Shown: one piece after another, positions 1-6,641 of the stretch
How the letters are laid out: each line of letters opens with the position of its first letter
Position numbering within the stretch: position 1 is the first letter of the stretch
Assembly (NCBI GenBank): GCA_021850555.1
Contig: JAJZLX010000073.1
Coordinates: 1-11,870, forward strand
Direction of reading: 5' to 3'
DNA length: 11,870 nt
Source: Pseudomonadota bacterium
Lineage (GTDB): Bacteria > Pseudomonadota > Gammaproteobacteria > Steroidobacterales > Steroidobacteraceae
Translations under genes and position numbers: made by a program
The notes under the pieces: model-generated
The model's input: only the letters and a program-made list of their open reading frames with translations
Database searches by the model: none
What the model was told of the DNA's origin: nothing

Positions 1-108
1 CTGATAGAGCCCGGGGAAGTCGCCCACGCGGTGCTCTGGCTCTGCCGTCCCGGCACCGAGAGCGTGACGGGTCAGAGCATCGTGATCGCCGGAGGAGAGG
101 TCACCTGA
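1..108 (+). CDS. Short-chain dehydrogenase/reductase, C-terminal end only
   Basis: The window opens inside a reading frame that gives 35 residues before TGA at 106-108. The peptide carries the usual SDR tail: a proline/glycine turn, a helix with Ala-Val-Leu-Trp-Leu, then a VTGQ segment and a hydrophobic strand ending in GGE. SDR proteins of this class end with the pattern G-x-S/T-x-x-x-x-GG, which is matched here. The Rossmann motif and catalytic Tyr/Lys lie upstream of the window, so substrate and cofactor cannot be read. Its stop codon shares one base with the next start (TGATG), so it is probably translated together with the MarR gene. As part of a CoA-pathway operon, a 3-hydroxyacyl-CoA dehydrogenase role is plausible but inferred. 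Confidence 0.8.
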   Translation: MIEPGEVAHAVLWLCRPGTESVTGQSIVIAGGEVT

Positions 109-620
109 TGTCGAGCAGAAAAGTCGCGCTGAAGTCCGTCCCGCTCGTGCTCGATGCGGAGACGCGCGCACATGACGATCACCATGCCTCGCTTCGCCTC
201 TGGCTGCGCCTGCTTTCCTGTACGGGGCAGATCGAAAGCCGTATCCGGCAGAGGCTGCAGTCTAGCTTCAATACCACGCTGCCGCGGTTTGACCTGATGG
301 CCCAGCTCGAGCGTGCCCCCGAGGGGCTCAAGATGAGCGAGCTGTCGCAGCGCCTCATGGTGACCGGTGGCAATGTCACCGGCATCACCGACGGGCTGGA
401 GAGGGAAGGACTCGTCGTGCGCGAGGTGGACACCGCTGACCGGCGCATCAATCGGGTCAAGCTGACCAGCGAAGGTGCGCGGCAGTTCCGGCGCATGGCC
501 GCCGAGCACGAGCAATGGATCGCAGACCTCTTTTCAGCGCTCTCCCCGAGGCAAAAGGGCCATCTCATGGCGCTCCTGGCCGAGCTTAAGGCGCACGTCA
601 TCGCCTCCAAAGGAGAATGA
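108..620 (+). CDS. MarR-family transcriptional regulator
   Basis: This is a 170-residue winged-helix regulator of normal MarR length. An N-terminal dimerisation region (about residues 25-70) is followed by a helix-turn-helix (about 76-101, with Leu-Ser-Gln-Arg-Leu and the recognition stretch [14 protein letters not shown]). The wing runs from 102 to 120 and contains the family signature Asp-Arg-Arg at 111-113. C-terminal helices from 124 complete the dimer interface. MarR proteins usually repress neighbouring operons and release DNA when a pathway ligand binds; in CoA-dependent aromatic pathways the ligand is often the acyl-CoA thioester, which is a reasonable inference here. It starts at ATG 108, overlapping the preceding stop by one base, so it sits inside the operon it probably controls. 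Its operator would be upstream of the window. Confidence 0.92.
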   Translation: MSSRKVALKSVPLVLDAETRAHDDHHASLRLWLRLLSCTGQIESRIRQRLQSSFNTTLPRFDLMAQLERAPEGLKMSELSQRLMVTGGNVTGITDGLEREGLVVREVDTADRRINRVKLTSEGARQFRRMAAEHEQWIADLFSALSPRQKGHLMALLAELKAHVIASKGE

Positions 621-624
621 CACC

Positions 625-1452
625 ATGAGCGCAGAAACCGGGTTTGACCCGCAGGCATACCAGGCACGGCACTTCCAGTGGCGGCAGGAAGGGCGCGTCG
701 GGGTCGTGACGCTCAATCGGCCGGAGCGCAAGAATCCGCTGACTTTCGACTCGTACGCCGAGCTGCGGGACCTGTTTCGCGCGTTGTGCTCGACCGACCG
801 CGTTCGCACGGTTGTCATCACCGGCGCCGGCGGCAATTTCTGCTCCGGCGGCGACGTGCACGAGATCATCGGCCCGCTCACCCGGAAGACTCCGGAAGGC
901 CTCCTGCAGTTCACGCGCATGACCGGAGACCTCGTCAAGGCGATGCGGGCCTGTCCACAGCCTATTTTGGCCGCAGTCGATGGCGTGTGCGCAGGCGCCG
1001 GCGCGATTCTCGCAATGGCGTCGGATCTGCGCCTGGGCACACCCCGGGCCAAGACCGCCTTCCTGTTCACCCGGGTCGGACTTGCCGGATGCGACATGGG
1101 CGCCTGCTCCATCCTGCCCCGAATCATCGGCCACGGACGCGCCTCGGAACTCCTTTATACGGGGCGCTCGATGTCCGCCGAGGAAGGCCTCGCCTGGGGA
1201 TTCTTCAGCCGGCTCACGGACCCGGAGGCGGTTCTCGGGGAAGCCATCCAACTGGCCGAACGGATCGCCGAGGGTCCGACGGCCGCGCACGCCATGACGA
1301 AAAAGATGCTGCACGCCGAATGGCACCTGCCGATCGATGAGGCCATCGACGCTGAAGCGGAAGCCCAGGCACTTTGCATGCAGACGGAGGATTTCCGACG
1401 CGCGTATCGCGCGTTCGTCGCCAAACAGCCGCCTCGCTTCGAGGGCAATTGA
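625..1452 (+). CDS. Enoyl-CoA hydratase/isomerase (crotonase) family protein
   Basis: This protein has 275 residues. The crotonase fold is clear: the N-terminal strand with [10 protein letters not shown] (30-39), the first oxyanion-hole segment GNFCSGGDV (70-78), the second with [11 protein letters not shown] (121-131), then [10 protein letters not shown] (151-160) and LPRIIG (164-169). Both glutamates used by classical enoyl-CoA hydratase are absent: the Glu144 position is Ile128 and the Glu164 region reads Phe-Thr-Arg. Asp157 is a possible acid/base. The oxyanion hole looks intact, so it should bind acyl-CoA, but the reaction may be isomerisation, ring hydrolysis or another variant. The start is ATG 625, chosen because AGGAGA at 611-616 lies 8 bases upstream; a longer in-frame extension to 475 would run through the MarR gene. 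The gap to the MarR stop is 4 bases. Confidence 0.9.
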   Translation: MSAETGFDPQAYQARHFQWRQEGRVGVVTLNRPERKNPLTFDSYAELRDLFRALCSTDRVRTVVITGAGGNFCSGGDVHEIIGPLTRKTPEGLLQFTRMTGDLVKAMRACPQPILAAVDGVCAGAGAILAMASDLRLGTPRAKTAFLFTRVGLAGCDMGACSILPRIIGHGRASELLYTGRSMSAEEGLAWGFFSRLTDPEAVLGEAIQLAERIAEGPTAAHAMTKKMLHAEWHLPIDEAIDAEAEAQALCMQTEDFRRAYRAFVAKQPPRFEGN

Positions 1453-1457
1453 GTCTC

Positions 1458-2675
1458 ATGGCCACCCCTGGCTTCCTCGATTGGCCGTTTTTCACGGACC
1501 GGCACCGTGAGCTCGCCGCGAGCGTCGGTGCCTGGGCCGCGGCACGATTCCTCCAGCGTGAGACTGCGGAGGATCGCGAATCGGTCGATGCCGCCTGCCG
1601 GCGGATCGTACGTGACCTTGGAAGGGCCGGATGGACTCGCTACTGCGTCCCTGCGCGAGATCGGACTGAACCGCGAGGTGGCACGAGCGGATTCGACGTT
1701 CGCGCGCTGGCACTGATCCGAGAGACACTCGCGCGGCAGGATGCACTCGCCGATTTCGCTTTTGCCATGCAAGGCCTGGGAAGCGGCGCAATTGCCCTCG
1801 CCGGCTCCCCGCAGATCCAGGAACGGTATCTGCCGCCGGTGGCGGCCGGAGAGGCGATAGCCGCCTTCGCGCTGTCGGAGCCGGATGCGGGATCGGACGT
1901 CGCGGCCCTGCAATGCTGCGCGACACGCACTGCGGACGGGTACAGGCTGGAGGGCGAGAAGACCTGGATCTCAAATGGGGGGATAGCGGATTTCTATTGT
2001 GTATTCGCGCGCACAAGTCCGCCCGAAAAGAAGGCCGACGGCACTACCTCGGCTGCCGGAATCAGTGCGTTTGTGGTCGAGGCTGCAACCGCGGGTCTTT
2101 CGGTCTCGAGAAGGATCGACACCCTCTCGCCGCACCCGCTCGCGAGCCTCCAATTTCAAGGCTGCCTGGTGCCCGAGACACACCGTCTCGGTGCCGAGGG
2201 CGAGGGATTCAAGCTCGCGATGCAGACGCTCGATGTCTTTCGCACCTCGGTCGCAGCCGCCGCGGTCGGATTCGCGCAGCGGGCACTCGATGAAGCCCTC
2301 GCCCATTCGGTCGATCGGACCATGTTCGGCCGCACGCTCGCGGATTTCCAGCTCACCCAGGCGGCGCTCGCGGACATGGCCACCGCAATCGACGCCGCGC
2401 GCCTGCTGACGTATCGGGCGGCCTGGCGGCGCGACCGCGGGGAACGCGCCACGAGCGAGGTTGCCATGGCCAAGATGGCCGCCACCGAAGCCGCGCAGCA
2501 AGTCATCGATCGCGCGGTACAGATGTTCGGAGGGCGCGGGGTCTGCCGCGGCGAGATCATCGAGCGCCTCTATCGCGACATTCGTGCCCTGCGCATCTAC
2601 GAAGGAGCCACCGAAGTGCAGAAGCTGATCATCGGCCGCGACGTGATCCAACGCGCCGTAGGTACTCGATCTTGA
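1458..2675 (+). CDS. Acyl-CoA dehydrogenase family protein
   Basis: This 405-residue flavoprotein should oxidise an acyl-CoA to its 2,3-enoyl-CoA, passing electrons to electron-transfer flavoprotein. The three-part fold is visible: an N-terminal helical domain (to about 130), a beta domain with [12 protein letters not shown] (139-150) and [10 protein letters not shown] (169-178) for FAD contact, and the C-terminal helical domain from about 245. The latter has [12 protein letters not shown] (287-298) and QMFGGRGV (355-362). The catalytic base is Glu382 in YEGATE, at the position used by medium-chain-type enzymes. ATG 1458 lies 5 bases after the crotonase stop; an in-frame extension to 1374 would overlap that gene and is not needed. 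The last base triplets overlap the TTG start of the next gene. Substrate is not determinable from sequence. Confidence 0.92.
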   Translation: MATPGFLDWPFFTDRHRELAASVGAWAAARFLQRETAEDRESVDAACRRIVRDLGRAGWTRYCVPARDRTEPRGGTSGFDVRALALIRETLARQDALADFAFAMQGLGSGAIALAGSPQIQERYLPPVAAGEAIAAFALSEPDAGSDVAALQCCATRTADGYRLEGEKTWISNGGIADFYCVFARTSPPEKKADGTTSAAGISAFVVEAATAGLSVSRRIDTLSPHPLASLQFQGCLVPETHRLGAEGEGFKLAMQTLDVFRTSVAAAAVGFAQRALDEALAHSVDRTMFGRTLADFQLTQAALADMATAIDAARLLTYRAAWRRDRGERATSEVAMAKMAATEAAQQVIDRAVQMFGGRGVCRGEIIERLYRDIRALRIYEGATEVQKLIIGRDVIQRAVGTRS

Positions 2676-3073
2676 GCACACCGGGATGCCTGCAGCCACC
2701 GGGATGGCCGCGCCCATCGGGATACAGCAACGGCGTAGCGGCGCACGGCCGGCAGGTGTTCATCGCCGGCCAGATCGGCTGGGATCCACGCAGCGGGCGT
2801 TTCACGAGCACGGCGCTCGCGGATCAGGCGACGCAGGCGCTGAAGAACGTACTGGCGGTACTCGCGGAGGCCGAGGGGCGGCCGGAGCACATCGTACGCA
2901 TGACCTGGTATCTCACGAGCCGCTCCGAGTACGTTGCGCAGCTGAAGCAGATCGGAGCGGCCTACCGTGAGATCATGGGCAAGCACTTTCCAGCGATGAG
3001 CGCGATCGAGGTCGCGGCGCTCATCGAGCCGCTGGCGAAAGTCGAGATCGAGGCCACCGCGGTGATCCCCTGA
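2672..3073 (+). CDS. RidA-like (YjgF/YER057c/UK114) protein, arginine-less type
   Basis: This is a 133-residue protein, the normal length for the family. The strand [11 protein letters not shown] (28-38), the helix with [16 protein letters not shown] (52-67), [10 protein letters not shown] (73-82), [12 protein letters not shown] (106-117) and the final VEIEATAV (124-131) fit the trimeric RidA fold. Canonical RidA hydrolyses reactive enamine/imine intermediates and needs Arg105 (E. coli numbering, in FPAR). Here that residue is Met109, while the glutamate equivalent to Glu120 is kept as Glu125. True imine deaminase activity is therefore doubtful, and a pathway-specific hydrolase or binding role is more likely. 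The start is TTG at 2672, overlapping the preceding TGA (TTGA); no in-frame ATG precedes the conserved core, so TTG is the best start. Twenty-three bases separate it from the next gene. Confidence 0.88.
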   Translation: MSTPGCLQPPGWPRPSGYSNGVAAHGRQVFIAGQIGWDPRSGRFTSTALADQATQALKNVLAVLAEAEGRPEHIVRMTWYLTSRSEYVAQLKQIGAAYREIMGKHFPAMSAIEVAALIEPLAKVEIEATAVIP

Positions 3074-3096
3074 CTCAGGGATGCAGAGCAGATCCC

Positions 3097-4596
3097 ATGT
3101 GGCGACCTCCCGAGCGAATCCGCTATGCGCCCTCTCCCGGCCGCTGGCCCAGCGCCGCTGAAGCGGCCGCTTCGCGCCTGTTCTCGCCGGTGCGAATCGG
3201 AGTCCTGACGCTCCGGCAGCGCACCTGGGTCCCCGCCATGGTCCCCTGGCGGGCGAGCGCCGATGGCTTCGTGACCGAGGACGTGCTCGACTGGTACGAG
3301 CGGTTTGCACGCGGCCGCCCGGGAGCGATCGTGGTCGAGGCGACCGGCATTCGCGACATCCCGAGCGGCCCGTTGCTCAGGATCGGTCACGATCGTTTCC
3401 TGCCCGGTCTTCGCGAGCTCGTGCGCGTCGTGCACGAAGCGAGTGAAGGTGAGACACGGCTGCTCATTCAGATCATCGACTTCCTCACCATCCGGCGACG
3501 GCCGGATCCCTTGAGATACTTCAAAGAGTTTCTGGCCATCACGTCGCGGCACCGCCATGCGTACGGGCGCCAAGATGCCCCCGAGGCAGACATACGCGCC
3601 TGGCTGGCATCTCGGACGCGAGAGCAAATCAGCAAGATCCTGGACCGGCGCGAGCTCGAATCGCTCGACTACGGTTACCGTGAGCGCGTGACCGACACGC
3701 ACCTGGAACCGATTCGTGCATTACCCTCACAGCTTCCGGCTCTATTCGCAGACGCGGCCCGGCGAGCGCGGGAATGCGGCTTCGATGGCGTCGAGCTTCA
3801 CTACGCTCACGCGTACACCATGGCGTCGTTCCTCTCACGAGGCAACGAGCGCGAGGACGATTACGGCGGCGAGGCTCCAAATCGCGCTCGGCTGCCGCTC
3901 GAGGTCTTTGCACAGGTGCGCAAGACCGTCGGAGACGACTACGTCGTAGGCTGTCGATTTCTGGCGGAAGAATGCATCGATGGCGGCTCCACCTTGGACG
4001 ATGCGACATACTTTGCCGGCGTGTTCGCTCGCGCCGGCATGGATTTCCTGTCTCTGTCCCGCGGCGGCAAGTTCGACGACGCACGCCAGCCGAAGATCGG
4101 CGAGGCGGCATACCCCTACACGGGAAGAAGCGGCTATGAATGCATGCCCTCGTACTACTCCGACGCTCGCGGTCCCTTCGGCCGCAACCTGGAGGCGACG
4201 GCCCGGATCCGCGCCGCGCTGCGCGGGCAGCAGTTGAGCACGCCCGTTGTCGCGGCAGGCGGCATTCACAGCTTCGAGCAGGCGGAAGCCCTCCTCGCGC
4301 AAGGCAAGGCGGATATCGCCGGCCTCGCCCGCCAGGCGCTTGCCGATCCGGACTGGTTCACCAAGGTTGCCCGCGGCCGGGGCGATGAGGTGCGGCTCTG
4401 CCTCTACACCAATTACTGCGAGGCCCTCGATCAGCGCCATCGGCAAGTGACCTGCGAGCTGTGGGATCGAGAGCGGCTCGATGAGCCGGGCGTGAAGCGC
4501 TCCGCCGACGGCAAGCGCCGGCTGACCTCGCCTCCATGGGAGCCGGCCCATTCACGCGACCAATCGCCCCCCTCCCCATCCGACCGTCGTCAATGA
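3097..4596 (+). CDS. Old Yellow Enzyme-type NADH:flavin oxidoreductase, stand-alone
   Basis: This 499-residue protein has the FMN-binding TIM barrel of the 2,4-dienoyl-CoA reductase/OYE family. Visible marks are WVPAMVPWRASADGF (44-58), the substrate-anion pair His235/His238 in ELHYAHAY (233-240), SFLSRGNEREDDYGG (244-258) and the FMN-phosphate loop VVAAGGI (384-390) with ADIAGLARQALADPDW (405-420). About 65 residues (140-205) between barrel elements look longer than in small OYEs. After the barrel only Cys435, Cys441 and Cys453 remain from the C-x2-C-x3-C-x11-C iron-sulfur pattern of FadH, and no FAD/NAD(P) domain follows. It resembles, from memory, the C-terminal half of 2-aminobenzoyl-CoA monooxygenase/reductase, without the monooxygenase half. 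Likely role: reduction of a ring or dienoyl-CoA intermediate. The tail (485-499) is low-complexity Ser/Pro. Confidence 0.88.
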   Translation: MWRPPERIRYAPSPGRWPSAAEAAASRLFSPVRIGVLTLRQRTWVPAMVPWRASADGFVTEDVLDWYERFARGRPGAIVVEATGIRDIPSGPLLRIGHDRFLPGLRELVRVVHEASEGETRLLIQIIDFLTIRRRPDPLRYFKEFLAITSRHRHAYGRQDAPEADIRAWLASRTREQISKILDRRELESLDYGYRERVTDTHLEPIRALPSQLPALFADAARRARECGFDGVELHYAHAYTMASFLSRGNEREDDYGGEAPNRARLPLEVFAQVRKTVGDDYVVGCRFLAEECIDGGSTLDDATYFAGVFARAGMDFLSLSRGGKFDDARQPKIGEAAYPYTGRSGYECMPSYYSDARGPFGRNLEATARIRAALRGQQLSTPVVAAGGIHSFEQAEALLAQGKADIAGLARQALADPDWFTKVARGRGDEVRLCLYTNYCEALDQRHRQVTCELWDRERLDEPGVKRSADGKRRLTSPPWEPAHSRDQSPPSPSDRRQ

Positions 4597-4612
4597 CCTG
4601 AGCGTAGGTTCC

Positions 4613-5773
4613 ATGCCCCTCGATCCACTCGATCTCTATGACATCGCCAACGCGCTCACTGAAGAGGAGCGAATGGTGCAGAATGCCGTCGCACGGCTGG
4701 TGGGCGACAAGATTCGGCCCATCATTCAAAAGTGCTTCGAGGAGCATCACTTTCCTCGCGAGCTCATACCCGAGCTCGCCGCGCTCGGGCTTCTCGGCTC
4801 CACTCTCAAGGGCTACGACTGCGCCGGACTCAATGCCATCTGCTACGGGCTCATCTGCCAGGAGCTCGAGCGTGGCGACTCCGGCATCCGCAGCTTCGTC
4901 TCGGTGCAGTCGTCCCTTTGCATGTATCCCATTTACACATACGGCTCGGATGAGCAAAAGCGCCAGTACCTCCCCCGCATGGCACGAGGCGAGCTCATCG
5001 GCTGCTTCGGGCTCACCGAGCCGCAAGGCGGCTCCGATCCCGCCAGCATGAAAACGCATGCGAAGCGGCGCGGCAAGGACTGGCTCCTCAACGGCTCGAA
5101 GATGTGGATCACCAACGGTGCGATCGCCGATCTCGCCCTTGTATGGGCGATGACGGAGGAAGGCATTCGCGGCTTCATCGTCGAGAAAGGCACACCCGGC
5201 TTCAGCGCCCCGGAAATCCAGAGGAAATTCTCGCTGCGCGCTTCGGTCACCTCCGCTCTCTATTTCGACGATGTACTCGTGCCTGAGGAAAACGTCCTGC
5301 CGGGCGTGGTCGGCCTCAGAGGCCCCCTCTCCTGTCTCACTCAAGCACGGTATGGGATCGCTTGGGGCGTGATCGGTGCGGCACAGGCGTGCTTCGCACA
5401 GGCGCTCGAGTACTCCAGGAGTCGCATCCTCTTCAATCGTCCCCTCGCGCAAAACCAGGCCATCCAGATCCGTCTGGCGGACATGGCGCGGCGCATCACC
5501 GCCGCTCAGCTGCTCGCGCTACAGCTCGGCCGCCTCAAGGACCAGGGCACGATGCAGCCCGCGCAAGTGTCCCTGGCCAAGTGGAACAACTGCCGCATGG
5601 CGCTCGATATCGCGCGCGACTGCCGCGACATGCTGGGCGGCGCCGGCATCAGCGCCGAATTCGTCCCCATCCGCCATATGCTGAATCTGGAAAGCGTCAT
5701 CACCTACGAGGGCACCGAGACCATTCACCAGCTCTCCCTTGGGCGCGAGCTGACCGGCTTCAGCGCATTCTGA
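4613..5773 (+). CDS. Acyl-CoA dehydrogenase, glutaryl-CoA dehydrogenase-like
   Basis: This 386-residue protein resembles glutaryl-CoA dehydrogenase more than general acyl-CoA dehydrogenases. Diagnostic stretches are RSFVSVQSSLCMYPIYTYGS (93-112), CFGLTEPQGGSDPASM (131-146), KMWITNGAIADL (163-174), KWNNCRMALDIARDCRDMLG (323-342) and TYEGTETIHQLSLGR (364-378). The base is Glu366. Arg93 and Ser97 match the human Arg94/Ser98 pair that holds the distal carboxylate of glutaryl-CoA, so a dicarboxylic acyl-CoA substrate is likely. Glutaryl-CoA dehydrogenases couple oxidation to decarboxylation and yield crotonyl-CoA; non-decarboxylating relatives and benzylsuccinyl-CoA dehydrogenase share the fold, so this is not settled. 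The gap to the preceding gene is 16 bases, with a short TAGG 6 bases before ATG 4613. It is the last gene of the plus-strand block. Confidence 0.92.
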   Translation: MPLDPLDLYDIANALTEEERMVQNAVARLVGDKIRPIIQKCFEEHHFPRELIPELAALGLLGSTLKGYDCAGLNAICYGLICQELERGDSGIRSFVSVQSSLCMYPIYTYGSDEQKRQYLPRMARGELIGCFGLTEPQGGSDPASMKTHAKRRGKDWLLNGSKMWITNGAIADLALVWAMTEEGIRGFIVEKGTPGFSAPEIQRKFSLRASVTSALYFDDVLVPEENVLPGVVGLRGPLSCLTQARYGIAWGVIGAAQACFAQALEYSRSRILFNRPLAQNQAIQIRLADMARRITAAQLLALQLGRLKDQGTMQPAQVSLAKWNNCRMALDIARDCRDMLGGAGISAEFVPIRHMLNLESVITYEGTETIHQLSLGRELTGFSAF

Positions 5774-5853
5774 TTGGGGCCCGCCGGTGCAGAAAGCCCG
5801 GTGCCCGAGTCCGCGACCGTCTTCCCGGCATGATCTGAGAAGGTCACGGGCAC

Positions 5854-5870
5854 GCGGCGGACCGCGCCGC
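5854..5870. terminator. Possible short GC hairpin between convergent operons
   Basis: A perfect 6-base stem (GCGGCG at 5854-5859 with CGCCGC at 5865-5870) encloses a 5-base loop in the 152-base gap between the two convergent blocks. There is no T-run on either side, so it is not a classical intrinsic terminator. Position is the main support; in DNA this GC-rich such a stem can arise by chance. Nothing else coding is seen in 5774-5925. Confidence 0.2.
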
Positions 5871-5925
5871 CTGGCGGCGAGGTCATCAACGGATCACGGC
5901 CAACCCATTCCGATACAGACGTTCC

Positions 5926-6366
5926 TCATTGCGCGGCATCGGTCGATTGAGCCCCTTGGGACAGCTGCCGGTAGAGGGCTGCGCTCAACTCGGCGGGGAT
6001 TGGAATCGACCTATATGTCTCCAATGACATGGTCACGATGGTCTGCCGGGCGGCCATGCGCACGCCACCATCCATGCCCGTGCACCTCAATGCGAGATCG
6101 AAAGAGCGCTTGCCGATCCGGTCAACCGTGAGAGCGAGGACGACGTCTTCGCCCATCCGGCTCACGGCCCTGAAGTCCGCCTCCAGACGCACCGTTGGTA
6201 TGCCGAAGCGACGCTGCGTGATGCAGCCGGCGAATCCCTCCTCGAAGACGCCATCGAGCCACTCCTCAACCAGGTCGTTGAAAAGCACGAAATAGTGCGG
6301 ATAGAAGACTATCCCCGCAGGATCACAATCGGAAAATCGAATTCGTGTGATTTTGGTGAAGCTCAT
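5926..6366 (-). CDS. 4-hydroxybenzoyl-CoA thioesterase-type hotdog thioesterase
   Basis: This 146-residue single-domain hotdog protein has the signature FSDCDPAGIVFYPHYF at 11-26. Asp15 corresponds to Asp17, the catalytic residue of the Pseudomonas 4-hydroxybenzoyl-CoA thioesterase. The long central helix (24-38) and the strands at 55-66, 74-83 and 87-96 follow in the expected order. It should hydrolyse an acyl- or aryl-CoA, either as a pathway step or to free CoA from dead-end intermediates. The ATG at 6366 gives the expected short N-terminus before the first strand; the upstream GGACGG is a weak ribosome site. It is the last gene of the minus-strand block, 110 bases after the preceding small frame, and meets the plus-strand block tail to tail. 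The C-terminal 15 residues are polar and probably disordered. Confidence 0.9.
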   Translation of the reverse strand: MSFTKITRIRFSDCDPAGIVFYPHYFVLFNDLVEEWLDGVFEEGFAGCITQRRFGIPTVRLEADFRAVSRMGEDVVLALTVDRIGKRSFDLALRCTGMDGGVRMAARQTIVTMSLETYRSIPIPAELSAALYRQLSQGAQSTDAAQ

Positions 6367-6476
6367 CGCAGTGCCGCCCGTCCATGACAGCCTCCATTGT
6401 AACGGTCACGTCAAGCGCAGAACCAATGCAAGGATACGCAGCGGACTGCCGGAGTCATGGCAAGGATACAGCGGCC

Positions 6477-6596
6477 TCAGATGTCCCTTTCCTCGATCAG
6501 AAATCGGATGACCTCGACATCGGGTCCCGGCGTATGCGGCAGCACCCAATCGGTGATGAAACGCGCTTTCCACGCAGCGTCGATAGCCAAGCCCAT
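6477..6596 (-). CDS. Doubtful small protein, or remnant after the SDR stop
   Basis: After the SDR stop (6644-6642) the same frame stays open for 54 codons to TGA at 6479-6477. It reads like protein: Trp, Lys and acidic residues in a plausible helix (DAAWKARFITDWVLP) followed by PGPDVEVIRFLIEERDI. Third codon positions are G/C in 37 of 54 codons. The best internal start is ATG 6596, with GGTGA 5 bases upstream, giving 39 residues; GTG 6605 is another option. A separate ATG at 6645 overlaps the SDR stop as ATGA, the junction style of this operon, but meets a stop after 8 codons; one extra base there would join it to this frame as about 55 residues. I do not recognise the peptide. It could be a real microprotein, a frameshifted gene, or a decayed SDR extension. 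Confidence 0.3.
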   Translation of the reverse strand: MGLAIDAAWKARFITDWVLPHTPGPDVEVIRFLIEERDI

Positions 6597-6641
6597 ATCC
6601 GTCACCGGTGCGCATGGATCAGGCGCGTCCGCGCGCTGTGC

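Noticed and set aside
475..624. N-terminal extension of the crotonase frame
   Set aside because: It would overlap 146 bases of the MarR gene out of frame. AGGAGA at 611-616 and ATG 625 fit the family N-terminus.
3097..4596. Full 2,4-dienoyl-CoA reductase (FadH)
   Set aside because: FadH is about 670 residues with a four-Cys iron-sulfur site and FAD/NADPH domains. This protein has 499 residues, three of the cysteines and no such domains.
4358..5452. Open frame of 364 codons on the minus strand
   Set aside because: It lies opposite the end of the flavin reductase gene and most of the glutaryl-CoA-dehydrogenase-like gene, both strongly supported. No family resemblance was seen.
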